64,000 nucleotides of DNA from Halobacterium hubeiense (GCF_001488575.1 NZ_LN831302.1:1674001-1738000), one strand, 5' to 3'. Counted from the stretch's first letter, positions 9,239 through 16,602 are shown. Notes: generated by a model not told the origin, from the sequence alone. Program-made: numbers and translations.

Positions 9239-9763
9239 ATGAGCACGCCCGATACCGGGAACGACCTCGAAGACATCGCCGTTCGAGATACGCGGGTGTC
9301 GGATGCCATCGACGAACCGATGCGGGCGATGATTCTCGACATACTCGCCGACGAGACGCTGACAGCGAGCGACGTCCACGCCCGCCTCGCCGACAGGGGT
9401 ATCGACCGGACGGAGAACACGGTGCGCCACCACATCAACGAACTTCGGGACGCCGGACTCGTAGACGTCGTCCGCTTCGAGGAAGGCCGTGGCGGGACGA
9501 CGAAGTACTACGGGGCGAACACGACCGTCCTCTCGTACTCGCTTCCCGAGTCGGCCGACCCGGCTGTCGAGGAGATGGTTGATTCCGTCCAGCCGCAAGT
9601 CGAGGCTGCGCTCGCCACGCTGACTGACGAGTACGACGACGTGATCGACGACATCACGGCGGAGATGGAACCCTGCGAGCACTGCCGAACCCAGAAATAC
9701 GAGACGTACGTGATGTTGACAGTCCTCCGACGGGCCTTCGTTCGAGCACAGCAAGACGGATAG
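9239..9763 (+). CDS. ArsR-like winged-helix regulator
   Basis: The 174-residue protein has an N-terminal winged helix (about 25-95) with the pattern LTASDVHARLADRGIDRTENTVRHH (split here from a longer helix-turn-helix), a wing rich in Gly (EEGRGGTTKYY), and a C-terminal helical part ending in MEPCEHCRTQKYETY. The CEHC pair is a plausible metal sensor site. Divergent placement from the metal ATPase operon and a leaderless-type promoter suggest it represses that operon when metal is scarce. The metal specificity is unknown. Confidence 0.8.
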   Translation: MSTPDTGNDLEDIAVRDTRVSDAIDEPMRAMILDILADETLTASDVHARLADRGIDRTENTVRHHINELRDAGLVDVVRFEEGRGGTTKYYGANTTVLSYSLPESADPAVEEMVDSVQPQVEAALATLTDEYDDVIDDITAEMEPCEHCRTQKYETYVMLTVLRRAFVRAQQDG

Positions 9764-9924
9764 CCCAGTCCGACCGGCCTCGCGTCTCGGCCGCACAGAG
9801 ACCGTTCCTGCACCCCACCGCGTCGATTCGACGATTGGACGCCAATCGTTTTCCAGCATCCGCTCGTCGATTCAGCCATGTCGAGGACGATTCGGTCCCT
9901 GGCGACCACGATGTACCCCGAGAT

Positions 9925-10212
9925 ATGACAGTCGCGATGCTCCTCGAACAGTACGTCAGTCTGGGCATCTTTCTCATCGCGGGCGTGCTCAGCGGGCTGA
10001 GTTATCTGGCGTGGTATCGGGAACGGGACCGCCGAATGCGTGTCGTCACCGCCGGGTACGCGATGTTCGCCCTCTACGGGCTGGTCGTCTTCCTCGAATA
10101 CCCCCTGCTCCCGTATCTCGGCGCGAGAACCGTCGAACTGCTCGAACACGGGAGTGCACTCCTCGTCCTCGCGGGCCTGTTGACGTTCTTCGTCGCGCTG
10201 ACGAGAGACTGA
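9925..10212 (+). CDS. Small three-helix membrane protein
   Basis: Starting at MTVAMLLEQYVSLG, the 95-residue product has three hydrophobic helices (about 5-28, 42-62 and 72-92) joined by a basic loop WYRERDRRMR. A longer in-frame version from 9835 would add a polar stretch unlike a signal sequence, so the inner ATG is preferred. It ends three bases before a winged-helix gene, forming a two-gene unit. No family recognised; haloarchaea often pair such membrane proteins with wHTH regulators. Confidence 0.65.
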   Translation: MTVAMLLEQYVSLGIFLIAGVLSGLSYLAWYRERDRRMRVVTAGYAMFALYGLVVFLEYPLLPYLGARTVELLEHGSALLVLAGLLTFFVALTRD

Positions 10213-10215
10213 GCA

Positions 10216-10737
10216 ATGAACGAGGGAGACATCGAGGTGGAGTCTCGGCGAGCGATCTACCAGGAGATTGCCGACTCGCCCGGGATTCACTTCCGGGCGC
10301 TTCTGGACACGCTCCCGTACGCACAGGGGACGCTCCAGTACCACCTTCGCCAGCTCGCCGACGAGGACCTGATCGACGTCTCCGACGACGGCAAGTACAC
10401 GCGCTACTACCCTGCTGCGGACTTCGACGAGGCGGAGCAGACGGTGATGAACGCGCTACGCCGCGAGTACAGCCGCCGCATTCTCGCGCACCTGCTCGCG
10501 GACGGCCCGCTCTCGACGACCGACCTGAGCGACCGCCTCGACAAAGCCCAATCGACGGTCTCCTGGCATCTCTCGAAACTGGCCGACGCTGACCTCGTCA
10601 CCAAAGAACGGGACGGGCGACGCGTCGTCTACGACGTGGAGAACCCGGACCGCGTCAAGTATCTCTACACGATCCATCAGCAATCCTTCACCGACCGTGT
10701 CGTCGACCGGCTCCTCGGCCTCTGGGAGGGCTACTGA
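10216..10737 (+). CDS. Tandem winged-helix (ArsR/MarR-like) regulator
   Basis: The 173-residue protein contains two winged-helix domains. The first, about residues 5-70, has FRALLDTLPYAQGTLQYHLRQL and a wing DDGKYTRYYP. The second, about 80-150, has STTDLSDRLDKAQSTVSWHL and a wing RDGRRVVYD. The pair should bind DNA as a monomer or dimer. It shares a transcription unit with the three-helix membrane protein and is convergent, with a 7-base overlap, with the redox module, which could be its target. No ligand pocket is evident. Confidence 0.82.
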   Translation: MNEGDIEVESRRAIYQEIADSPGIHFRALLDTLPYAQGTLQYHLRQLADEDLIDVSDDGKYTRYYPAADFDEAEQTVMNALRREYSRRILAHLLADGPLSTTDLSDRLDKAQSTVSWHLSKLADADLVTKERDGRRVVYDVENPDRVKYLYTIHQQSFTDRVVDRLLGLWEGY

Positions 10738-11276
10738 CCAGCCGGCGCTACCAGCCCGTTCCCCCGGAGCACGAAGAGCCGCATCAGGAGCACGTACGCG
10801 AGAAACATCATCGAGGGACCGAGCAGCGGAACGACGAGGCCCGAGAGGTCAGTACCGATAGCGGCCGCGTGGATCGTCCCGAACGTGAAACCGCCGTAGG
10901 CGAAACTATGTACGACGCGGGGCCCCCACGGTCGGTCGAACCGCCCGGCGTCTGTGAACCCGAGTACGGCCACGACGAGCAGAAAGAGAGCGCCGACGCC
11001 GACCACGACGCCACCGAGGAAGTACGACGTCGAGTACGCCGGTGGGGGCGCCTGACCGGAAAGGACGAACCACGCGTCCAGGATTCCGAGGCCAGCGTGG
11101 AGGAGAGTGACGAGCGTCGCAAACACCGACACTTCGATGTGAACCCGACGGGCGGCCTCGTGGAGCGTGCCGAACGCCTCCGTGTTGTAGAAGATTCCTG
11201 TGAGGACCGACAGGTACAGCGCCGGGTAGGCGACGAGCGCCGCGCCCCGGTCCAAGAGCCAGACGAGTTGCGACAT
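10731..11276 (-). CDS. Ferric-reductase/cytochrome b-like transmembrane protein
   Basis: The 181-residue protein has five to six hydrophobic helices. Conserved-looking histidines sit in EAARRVHIEVSVFATLVTLL, in LLHAGLG, in VVHSFAYGG and in TIHAAAIG, spaced so that pairs could bind haem across the membrane as in ferric-reductase-like or b561-type domains. Its start overlaps the stop of the type-3-repeat gene (ATGA), and ApbE is upstream, so it is the last gene of a redox operon. Likely role: passing electrons across the membrane. Confidence 0.65.
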   Translation of the reverse strand: MSQLVWLLDRGAALVAYPALYLSVLTGIFYNTEAFGTLHEAARRVHIEVSVFATLVTLLHAGLGILDAWFVLSGQAPPPAYSTSYFLGGVVVGVGALFLLVVAVLGFTDAGRFDRPWGPRVVHSFAYGGFTFGTIHAAAIGTDLSGLVVPLLGPSMMFLAYVLLMRLFVLRGNGLVAPAGQ

Positions 11277-11563
11277 CACGAGGCCCCCGTCGTAGCGACC
11301 ACGTCTGGACACCCGTCCGCATCCTGAAATCCGTTCTCGGTTTCCGGCCGCGTCGGGCACCTGTCGGTCGAATCAGCGACGCCATCGCCGTCGTAGTCGT
11401 TCGGCGCCTGCCGTGTCGCCACCGGCTGATTGACTACCTCCGTCTGTTTCTCCTCAGTCGCATAAGTCGCCCGAACGTTGCTGACCTGCCAGAGAACCGG
11501 CGTTGCTGCGACCAGAAGTACGACCGCGGCGACGGAGATGCGTTGCTTACGTGTCCAGGACAT
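11276..11563 (-). CDS. Exported protein with thrombospondin type-3 calcium repeats
   Basis: The 95-residue product begins MSWTRKQRISVAAVVLLVAA, a positively charged start and one hydrophobic helix that would act as signal or anchor. The outer part carries two type-3 repeats, DYDGDGVADSTDRCP and ENGFQDADGCP, with the Asp pattern and Cys pair that bind calcium. It ends in VVATTGAS, which loosely resembles the ApbE flavinylation site. Its first 17 bases overlap the end of apbE and its stop overlaps the next start, so all three are translationally coupled. Confidence 0.7.
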   Translation of the reverse strand: MSWTRKQRISVAAVVLLVAATPVLWQVSNVRATYATEEKQTEVVNQPVATRQAPNDYDGDGVADSTDRCPTRPETENGFQDADGCPDVVATTGAS

Positions 11564-12416
11564 GAGTTGTGAAATTCTCGGTCGCGTGGAAGACACCATC
11601 GTGGATGATGAGCGCTTCCAGGCCGGGCCAGTCCGCCGCGAGTGACTCGGCGTCGGCGAGCGGGAGAGCCGCCAGCGTCGTCGCGAGCGCGTCCGCTTCC
11701 ATGCAGTCACGTCGAGCGACGACAGTTACTGACTCGTGTCGGGAGCCGAGGCGTTCTGTCGCCGGGTCGTAGATGTGGTCCGTTCCGCGACGTTCACGCT
11801 GATAGCCGCCCGAAGTAGCGACGTTCCACTCGGTGTCCAATACTTTCAGCGGGGTGTCGTCACCGTACGGACTCTCGATAGCGACTGGACCCATCGGGGG
11901 AGACATATCACCGCCGCCACTGACGAATCCACGGCGGCCGAATCCGTCGAGTGCGCCAGCAGCCTGATCCACGATGTAGCCCTTGGCGAGACCATTCAAG
12001 TCGAGCGGAACGGTTGTCCGCACGTGGGTGTCGTCGACGGTGACAGCACCAGTATCGAATGCCTCGGGAGGCGACGCCCGGTCACCACGCAGGAATGCTT
12101 TGAGGTCGTGTTCGACCCGTCCCTGATGGATGTCGAAGACGTGGTCGGTGCGCTCGTAGTATTCGAGGCCACGACGCACGAGCCGAGCGACGTGCTCGTT
12201 GTCGACCGCCCCATCGTCGTTGAGGTGACTCACGGCACTCGTCTCGTCGAACGCGTTCAGTTGCTCTTCGAGGGCTTCCGCGGTCCGTCGGGCCACAGAT
12301 GCTGTACGACCGGCTCGCAGCCCGCTCGCTCGAATGCGGAACTCCGTATCACAGCAGCGGAACTCCCGGACTTCCTCGCCGAATCGCTCGTCTCCCGACA
12401 CGAGATGGGGCTTCAT
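11547..12416 (-). CDS. apbE: FAD:protein FMN transferase (ApbE family)
   Basis: The 289-residue protein shows the ApbE core: LDLNGLAKGYIVDQA (about 139), SGGGD (about 165), ATSGGYQRE and HIYDP, and MEADALATTLAALPL near the C-terminus with the Mg-binding acidic residues. The enzyme moves FMN from FAD onto a Thr or Ser of a partner protein. No Tat, Sec or lipobox signal is visible at MKPHLVSGDERF, whereas most family members work outside the membrane; either the protein is cytosolic or the annotated start hides an unusual signal. Its operon partners are a candidate substrate and a membrane electron carrier. Confidence 0.93.
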   Translation of the reverse strand: MKPHLVSGDERFGEEVREFRCCDTEFRIRASGLRAGRTASVARRTAEALEEQLNAFDETSAVSHLNDDGAVDNEHVARLVRRGLEYYERTDHVFDIHQGRVEHDLKAFLRGDRASPPEAFDTGAVTVDDTHVRTTVPLDLNGLAKGYIVDQAAGALDGFGRRGFVSGGGDMSPPMGPVAIESPYGDDTPLKVLDTEWNVATSGGYQRERRGTDHIYDPATERLGSRHESVTVVARRDCMEADALATTLAALPLADAESLAADWPGLEALIIHDGVFHATENFTTHVLDT

Positions 12417-12422
12417 CGTGAT

Positions 12423-12767
12423 TTATTCCTCCCCCTCTTCAGCCGCTTCGGCCTCTTCGTGTTCCTCTTCCGCCTCTTCGTGTTCGTCGCCGCCTTCACC
12501 CTCTTCGTGTTCCGCTTCCTCGTGTTCGCCTTCTTCGTAGCCAGATTGGGTTTGGACAGCAGGGGTGAAGTTCTGGTTTGGAGCGGGGGCGTCACCGGCC
12601 AACTGCTGTGAGGTGGACGCATCCGCGTCGGAGACCGCGTTGCCCGTGTCTCCTGTAGTGGCGAATCCGAGACCGGGGAACGCGAGGCCGGCAGCGACGA
12701 CGGTCGTCAACAGCGCCCCCGCGAGTGTGAACGCGACGAGTCGATTGTTGGGGACTGGAATGTTCAT
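12423..12767 (-). CDS. Membrane-anchored Glu/His-rich protein
   Basis: From ATG 12767 the 114-residue product starts MNIPVPNNRLVAFTLAG, a single hydrophobic helix, followed by a spacer and a tail of about 45 residues that is almost only Glu with regularly placed His and Ala (EEGEHEEAEHEEGEGG, EHEEAEEEHEEAEAAEEGEE). The tail could bind divalent metal or a cationic partner. The frame is open up to an ATG at 12929, giving a Cys-containing acidic N-terminus; the inner start is preferred because it places the helix at the N-terminus. It precedes apbE by six bases, so it is the first gene of that operon. Confidence 0.6.
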   Translation of the reverse strand: MNIPVPNNRLVAFTLAGALLTTVVAAGLAFPGLGFATTGDTGNAVSDADASTSQQLAGDAPAPNQNFTPAVQTQSGYEEGEHEEAEHEEGEGGDEHEEAEEEHEEAEAAEEGEE

Positions 12768-13053
12768 TGGTGTTGCTGGGGCGTCCGTGTCGTAGCGGGG
12801 GTGCTCGTCTTCGCTGTCCGTGCCTTCGCCGGGGCCGCCATCGGTCCCGTCCTCAGTTGGAGTCGCGGGATTATCTTCGTCATTACAACCGAACCCACCT
12901 CCTGACAGAGAAAGTGTATTCGCGTCCAACTATCGAATTGTCGTACAATCGTCGAATCCCCGGCCACCGCTCGCAAGCACCAGCACGACATCGAGAGTCG
13001 GGCAATTGCTAGAGGATGCGCTTCTCCGGACTTGTCGTTCTCCTCTGAGCGAG
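12768..13053. other. Intergenic stretch with alternative upstream start
   Basis: These 286 bases hold the possible N-terminal extension of the Glu/His-rich protein (to 12929) and then an AT-richer part that should contain the promoter of the apbE operon. No other credible gene was seen. Confidence 0.4.
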
Positions 13054-13665
13054 TCAGGTGACAGCCCCCCGAATCCGGGAGCCGCCGTAGAAGCCGAGCA
13101 GCACGGCTACTCGACTTCCCACGTACGCGAGTGCATAAATCATCCCAGCCACCGGATGATAGACTAACAGCACGAAGTACGTGCCAAACGTCAGAAACGG
13201 GCCGAGGGTACGGGCCGCCGGAGTGTCGTTCAGCCGCCTCACTGAGTCGAACCGCTGGATGAAATACGGAAGCCCCGCACCGAGCGCTACGGCTGGGACA
13301 ACACCACTGAATGCGAGGAACGCCGACTGCGGATCTGCGTTCACAGCGGCGTCAGTCACGATTCCGAGCGCGGAAGCGAACCAGAGGAGCAGAACGAATT
13401 GAACGACAGCCATCCCGACCTGAACGAAACCAAGAGCGAACGTCCGGCTCGTCGTGAAATCTACGTCGTCATCTACGAGCCGTGTGTACGCCTCCCAGTA
13501 TCGACCGAATCCCCAGTACATCGCCGCTCCAGCGAGCGTCGTTAACACTCCGAGACTGACCCAGACGATGTCCCCTTGCGCTACGCTGAATCCCGCAAGA
13601 ACAAGCCCGAGCGGAACGAGTGCGGCGGAAAGCATCTGAAGAATTCGCTGTCTGTTCACGGACAT
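13054..13665 (-). CDS. Multi-pass membrane protein of unknown family
   Basis: From MSVNRQRIL the 203-residue product has five to six hydrophobic helices (about 10-28, 33-52, 82-105, 115-135, 150-172 and 175-195). The G+C of the gene is clearly lower than that of flanking core genes, in line with its place at the right end of the island. No motif identifies a function. An in-frame ATG at 13692 would add nine residues; the inner one gives a better membrane-protein start. Confidence 0.65.
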   Translation of the reverse strand: MSVNRQRILQMLSAALVPLGLVLAGFSVAQGDIVWVSLGVLTTLAGAAMYWGFGRYWEAYTRLVDDDVDFTTSRTFALGFVQVGMAVVQFVLLLWFASALGIVTDAAVNADPQSAFLAFSGVVPAVALGAGLPYFIQRFDSVRRLNDTPAARTLGPFLTFGTYFVLLVYHPVAGMIYALAYVGSRVAVLLGFYGGSRIRGAVT

Positions 13666-13774
13666 GGAGTCGAACGTTCGGTAAAAATACATTGGGGGAT
13701 CGTGGCTGAGCTCGGTCAGCGACGAGATGTCAGCGAATCTGGATGGAAATACGGCGGTTACGCAGTCCAGAAAC

Positions 13775-13819
13775 GTACGCCTGCGACACTACCGGGCGAC
13801 AATCCACGAGTGGGCTCGG
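13775..13819 (+). repeat. Right copy of the 45-base island-flanking direct repeat
   Basis: It matches 6132-6176 in the same orientation at 43 of 45 positions, the differences being at the eighth and twentieth bases. The 7.6 kb between the copies has distinct composition. No integrase or transposase lies between them. Confidence 0.8.
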
Positions 13820-13952
13820 CGAAACTGAAATCGACAGTTGTTCGGCGACCGAGCGGTCCGAAGGACCCGGTAGGTCGCCGATTCACTCGCGCGAGCGGAT
13901 GTGAGCGCGAGGCCGACGAGCGACTAAGCGTCGAAGGCGCGCTGGAGTGGTT

Positions 13953-14104
13953 CGAAAGGCGCGAAGCGCCTTTCGTCATCACGAAAGACGGCTCTGCCGT
14001 CTTTCGAACGATGAGGAGTGCTTTTGGCCGAGCTTTTGCAAGCGAGCAACGCGGGACGCTTAGCGTCCCGCGGGCGGTACGGGCGACTCGCGGGTCGCCC
14101 GTAC
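13953..14104. repeat. Cluster of four perfect hairpins
   Basis: Perfect inverted repeats: 13953-13962 with 13966-13975 (10 bp, GAA loop); 13982-13992 with 13996-14006 (11 bp, TCT loop); 14050-14059 with 14063-14072 (10 bp, TTA loop); 14077-14087 with 14094-14104 (11 bp). The first two both begin CGAAAG. They resemble mobile palindromic elements and lie next to and inside the boxed repeat copy 3. A minus-strand frame stays open through them, but its composition is not protein-like. Confidence 0.85.
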
Positions 14105-14155
14105 AACGAAGCGAGCGCTGCAAAAGGTCGTAATGTACGCCCGCGACACTAACGA
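14016..14155. repeat. Boxed hairpin repeat, copy 3
   Basis: GTGCTTTTGGCCGAGC (14018-14033) and CAAAAGGTCGTAATGTACGC (from 14121) match the two boxes of copy 1 but enclose different, longer hairpins. CTTTTGCA at 14033-14040 is complementary to TGCAAAAG at 14119-14126, so the boxes can close a larger helix around the inserted hairpins. Confidence 0.75.
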
Positions 14156-14417
14156 CCGACCTCATCCGTGGGCGGCGTGCCCCGTCGGCCGGGAAACCCT
14201 CGTGGCGGGCGGGGGCTTCCATAGGAAGCCCCAGATGCCGAGCCGGTGTGAACCGGCGAGGCGGGAGTGCTCGAAGAGCACTCCGAATGCCGAAGCGGCG
14301 ATAGCCGCTGAGGCGGGCGGTTCGGTAGAACCACCAGATGCCGAGGCGGTGAGACCGCCTCGCTGCGTGGTGTGTGACGCCACCAGCCGGGCAGCCGTCG
14401 GGCTGCCGGAGTGTCGC
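14143..14417 (+). ncRNA. Candidate structured RNA: tandem 52-base double-hairpin units
   Basis: Three head-to-tail units start at 14212, 14264 and 14316, exactly 52 bases apart. Each has a strong hairpin A (9, 9 and 8 bp, loops of 3-4), the linker AGATGCCGA or GAATGCCGA, and hairpin B (6 bp). In units 1 and 2 hairpin B is enclosed by GCC/GGC with symmetrical GA/GA, as expected for tandem sheared G-A pairs. Linkers are nearly constant while stem sequences differ but stay paired. A last hairpin (14390-14396 with 14401-14407) is followed at once by AGTGTCGC (14410-14417), complementary to GCGACACT at 14143-14150, which could close the whole structure. The GA pairs favour the plus strand. No known RNA family was recognised. 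Confidence 0.65.
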
Positions 14418-14516
14418 ACGCCGGGGTTCTCCGAGCGGTCATCGCGTCCGCGTGGACAGACTCGGCCGGGGACAAACGGCGCGCGTAGCGTCGTAGGCGG
14501 CCGCGTAGAAAGAGGG

Positions 14517-14744
14517 TTACGCCTCTGCGCGCTCGGTGAGCGCGTACACCTGTTCTTTGGTCTCGCAGAGCCCGCAGACGCACTCGGCGAGGCCGGCGTC
14601 GTCGAGTTCCGCGAGCGCGTCCGCGGCGTCGGCTTCCGAGAGGCGCGCCTCCTCGGCCACTTCGGCCGGGGAGAGCGGACCGCAGTTGTCGAGCACGACG
14701 CGCGCGAGTTTCGCCGCGCACGACAGTGCTTCGGACTCACTCAT
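14517..14744 (-). CDS. Small winged-helix-like protein with CxCxxC
   Basis: The 75-residue product from MSESEALSCAAKL is mostly helical: LSPAEVAEEARLSEADAADALAELDDAGL reads as a compact helix-turn-helix, split here across a turn, followed by ECVCGLCETKEQVYALTERAEA. The three cysteines CVCGLC could bind zinc at the wing. It may be a DNA-binding regulator. It is divergent from the hydroxyacid dehydrogenase gene, and its 3' end faces the candidate RNA. Confidence 0.65.
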   Translation of the reverse strand: MSESEALSCAAKLARVVLDNCGPLSPAEVAEEARLSEADAADALAELDDAGLAECVCGLCETKEQVYALTERAEA

Positions 14745-14845
14745 CACTTCGGCGTAATCGACACGCGTCAAAAACCCTTCGTAAAGCGGCGAGTAGGGCG
14801 CCTGTCGCGCAACGCTTACTGTCGTCGGCGCCGACCGGCGAGGCG

Positions 14846-15793
14846 ATGCCAGACATCACAGTCCTGCGGACGGGCGCGCACGGCACGCCGATGTCGGAGT
14901 ACGCCGCGGCGCTGCGCGAACGCCTCCCCGAGTGCGACGTCGCGCTCGCGCGGACGCCCGCCGACGAGCGCGACCTCGTCGCGGACGCTCGCGTGGTGAC
15001 GGGCGTGGACATCGACGAGGCCCTGCTCTCGGAAGCCGACGAACTGGAGCTGTTCGCGGGCGCGTACGCCGGCTACGAGCACCTCCCGCTGGACGCGCTC
15101 CGCGAGCGCGGCGTCGCCGTGACGAACGCCGCGGGCGTCCACGCGCCCAGCGCCGGCGAGCAGGTCCTGGGCTACCTGCTGACGTTTGCGCGACGCCTCC
15201 ACGAGGGGTGGCGGCGCCAGCAGCACCGCGAGTTCCGCCACTACCGCGCGGGCGAGCTGAAGGGCTCGACGGTGACCGTCGTCGGTCTCGGCGCCATCGG
15301 GCAGGGCGTCGTCCAGCGCCTGCAGGGGTTCGACGTGGACACAATCGGCGTGCGGTACACGCCCGAGAAGGGCGGTCCGACCGACGAGGTCGTCGGTTTC
15401 GACGACGAGGCGCTCCACGACGCGTTCGCGCGCACCGACTACCTCGTGCTGGCGTGCCCGCTGACGGACACCACCCGCCACCTCGTGGACCGCGCGGCGC
15501 TGAACACGCTGCCGCCGGAGAGCGTGCTGGTGAACGTCGCGCGCGGCGGCGTCGTGGACACGGACGCGCTCGTCTCGGCGCTCCGCCGGGAGGACCTGCG
15601 GGGCGCCGCGCTGGACGTCACCGACCCCGAGCCACTCCCCGAGGACCACCCGCTGTGGAACTTCGAGAACGTCGTCGTGACCCCGCACACGGCGGGGCAG
15701 ACGCCCGAGTACTGGAACCGGCTCGCCGACATCCTCGCGACGAACGTCCCGCGGCTGGATGCCGACGAGGAACTGCAGAACCGCGTCGCCTAG
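14846..15793 (+). CDS. D-2-hydroxyacid dehydrogenase (NAD-dependent)
   Basis: The 315-residue protein has the Rossmann signature VGLGAIGQGV (about 150-160) and the catalytic triad of the family: Arg in NVARGGVVD, Glu in DVTDPEPLPEDHPLW, and His in VVTPHTAG. It interconverts a 2-keto acid and a D-2-hydroxy acid. Haloarchaeal homologues reduce pyruvate, 2-ketobutyrate or similar; the exact substrate is not evident. The start is fixed by MPDITVLRTG and the family length of about 310. Its stop overlaps that of the convergent membrane gene. Confidence 0.93.
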   Translation: MPDITVLRTGAHGTPMSEYAAALRERLPECDVALARTPADERDLVADARVVTGVDIDEALLSEADELELFAGAYAGYEHLPLDALRERGVAVTNAAGVHAPSAGEQVLGYLLTFARRLHEGWRRQQHREFRHYRAGELKGSTVTVVGLGAIGQGVVQRLQGFDVDTIGVRYTPEKGGPTDEVVGFDDEALHDAFARTDYLVLACPLTDTTRHLVDRAALNTLPPESVLVNVARGGVVDTDALVSALRREDLRGAALDVTDPEPLPEDHPLWNFENVVVTPHTAGQTPEYWNRLADILATNVPRLDADEELQNRVA

Positions 15794-16602
15794 CCCTCGA
15801 CGTAGCCGAGCCACGCGAACAGCCCACCGAACACGCACGCGAAGGCGGCGACGTAGACGCCGATGCCGACGGCGTCGCCGGACTCGTTGGCCGCGAAGTA
15901 CAGGAACGCCGCGGCGAGCGCGAACGACCCGACCGCGAACGCGTACAGCGTCCGCGCAATCGTCGGGTTCCGGTCGCTCTCCGGCGGCTCGGCGTCGCTG
16001 GATTCGAGCGCGGTGCGGATGCGGCCGGCGTCCCCGCGGGGGACCGAGACGATTCGCGGGTCGGACGCGCCGCCGGCGCCGTCGTGATAGCGAACGCGCA
16101 ACACGGCGACTGGTCCGAGGTCGTAGCGGTTCACGCGCTCGACAGCTGCGAGAGACGCCTCGCGGTTGTTCACCTCGAAGCGGCTGTCCTCCGTGTCCAC
16201 GGAGCCCTCGCTGCGGAGCGCGGCGGCGACCGGGAGGGCAACGAGGACGGCAAGGAACATGCTCGCGAAGACGACCCACACGGGGGCATCGAGTACGACC
16301 GCGGCGGCGAAGACGACCGCCCACGCGACGCTCGGACCGACGAGTTCGCGCGCCGAGAAGAACCCACTCTCGACCTGCGCGAGGGCGGCGTGCGTCGCGA
16401 GCCGGCGCGCGCCGAGCAGCCCGAACCCCAACAAGAGCGCGAGGATGGCGAACTCGCCGGCGAGCAGGGAGCCGGCGACGACGAACAGCGCGAGCGCCGC
16501 GAACACGACGAACAGCCCGCCGATGGCGCCGAAGGCGACGAGCGCGAGCGTGCGCAGCAGCCGGCTCGTCTCGGCGGTGAACGTCCACTCGACGCGAGTC
16601 AC
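15790..16602 (-). CDS. Membrane protein with central soluble domain
   Basis: The 270-residue protein has four N-terminal hydrophobic helices (about 15-60, then 88-130), a soluble middle part with Arg/Glu pairs (RFEVNNREASLAAVERVNRY, about 140-160) and two C-terminal helices (about 210-265). The middle resembles a small sensor-like beta domain but no family was recognised. It sits 45 bases downstream of the asd gene on the same strand and may be co-transcribed with it. Confidence 0.65.
   Translation of the reverse strand: MTRVEWTFTAETSRLLRTLALVAFGAIGGLFVVFAALALFVVAGSLLAGEFAILALLLGFGLLGARRLATHAALAQVESGFFSARELVGPSVAWAVVFAAAVVLDAPVWVVFASMFLAVLVALPVAAALRSEGSVDTEDSRFEVNNREASLAAVERVNRYDLGPVAVLRVRYHDGAGGASDPRIVSVPRGDAGRIRTALESSDAEPPESDRNPTIARTLYAFAVGSFALAAAFLYFAANESGDAVGIGVYVAAFACVFGGLFAWLGYVEG

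Noticed and set aside
6203-13665. Complete transposon or provirus
   Set aside because: No transposase, integrase, capsid or replication gene lies between the direct repeats.
13758-14222. 154-codon minus-strand frame through the hairpin region
   Set aside because: It is interrupted by perfect hairpins, has basic low-complexity content unlike haloarchaeal protein, and overlaps the repeat boxes; treated as non-coding.
14205-14410. CRISPR array
   Set aside because: Period is 52 bases, but constant parts are only 6-9 bases and variable parts are self-complementary; no cas genes nearby.
14143-14417. RNase P RNA or SRP 7S RNA
   Set aside because: Neither the conserved RNase P blocks nor the SRP GGAAG/CAGCCA-type helix 8 sequences were found.
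14133-14999. Plus-strand frame covering the hairpin array
   Set aside because: Would turn the hairpins into Pro/Arg/Cys-rich peptide and run into the antisense of the small winged-helix gene; the structural periodicity explains the sequence better.
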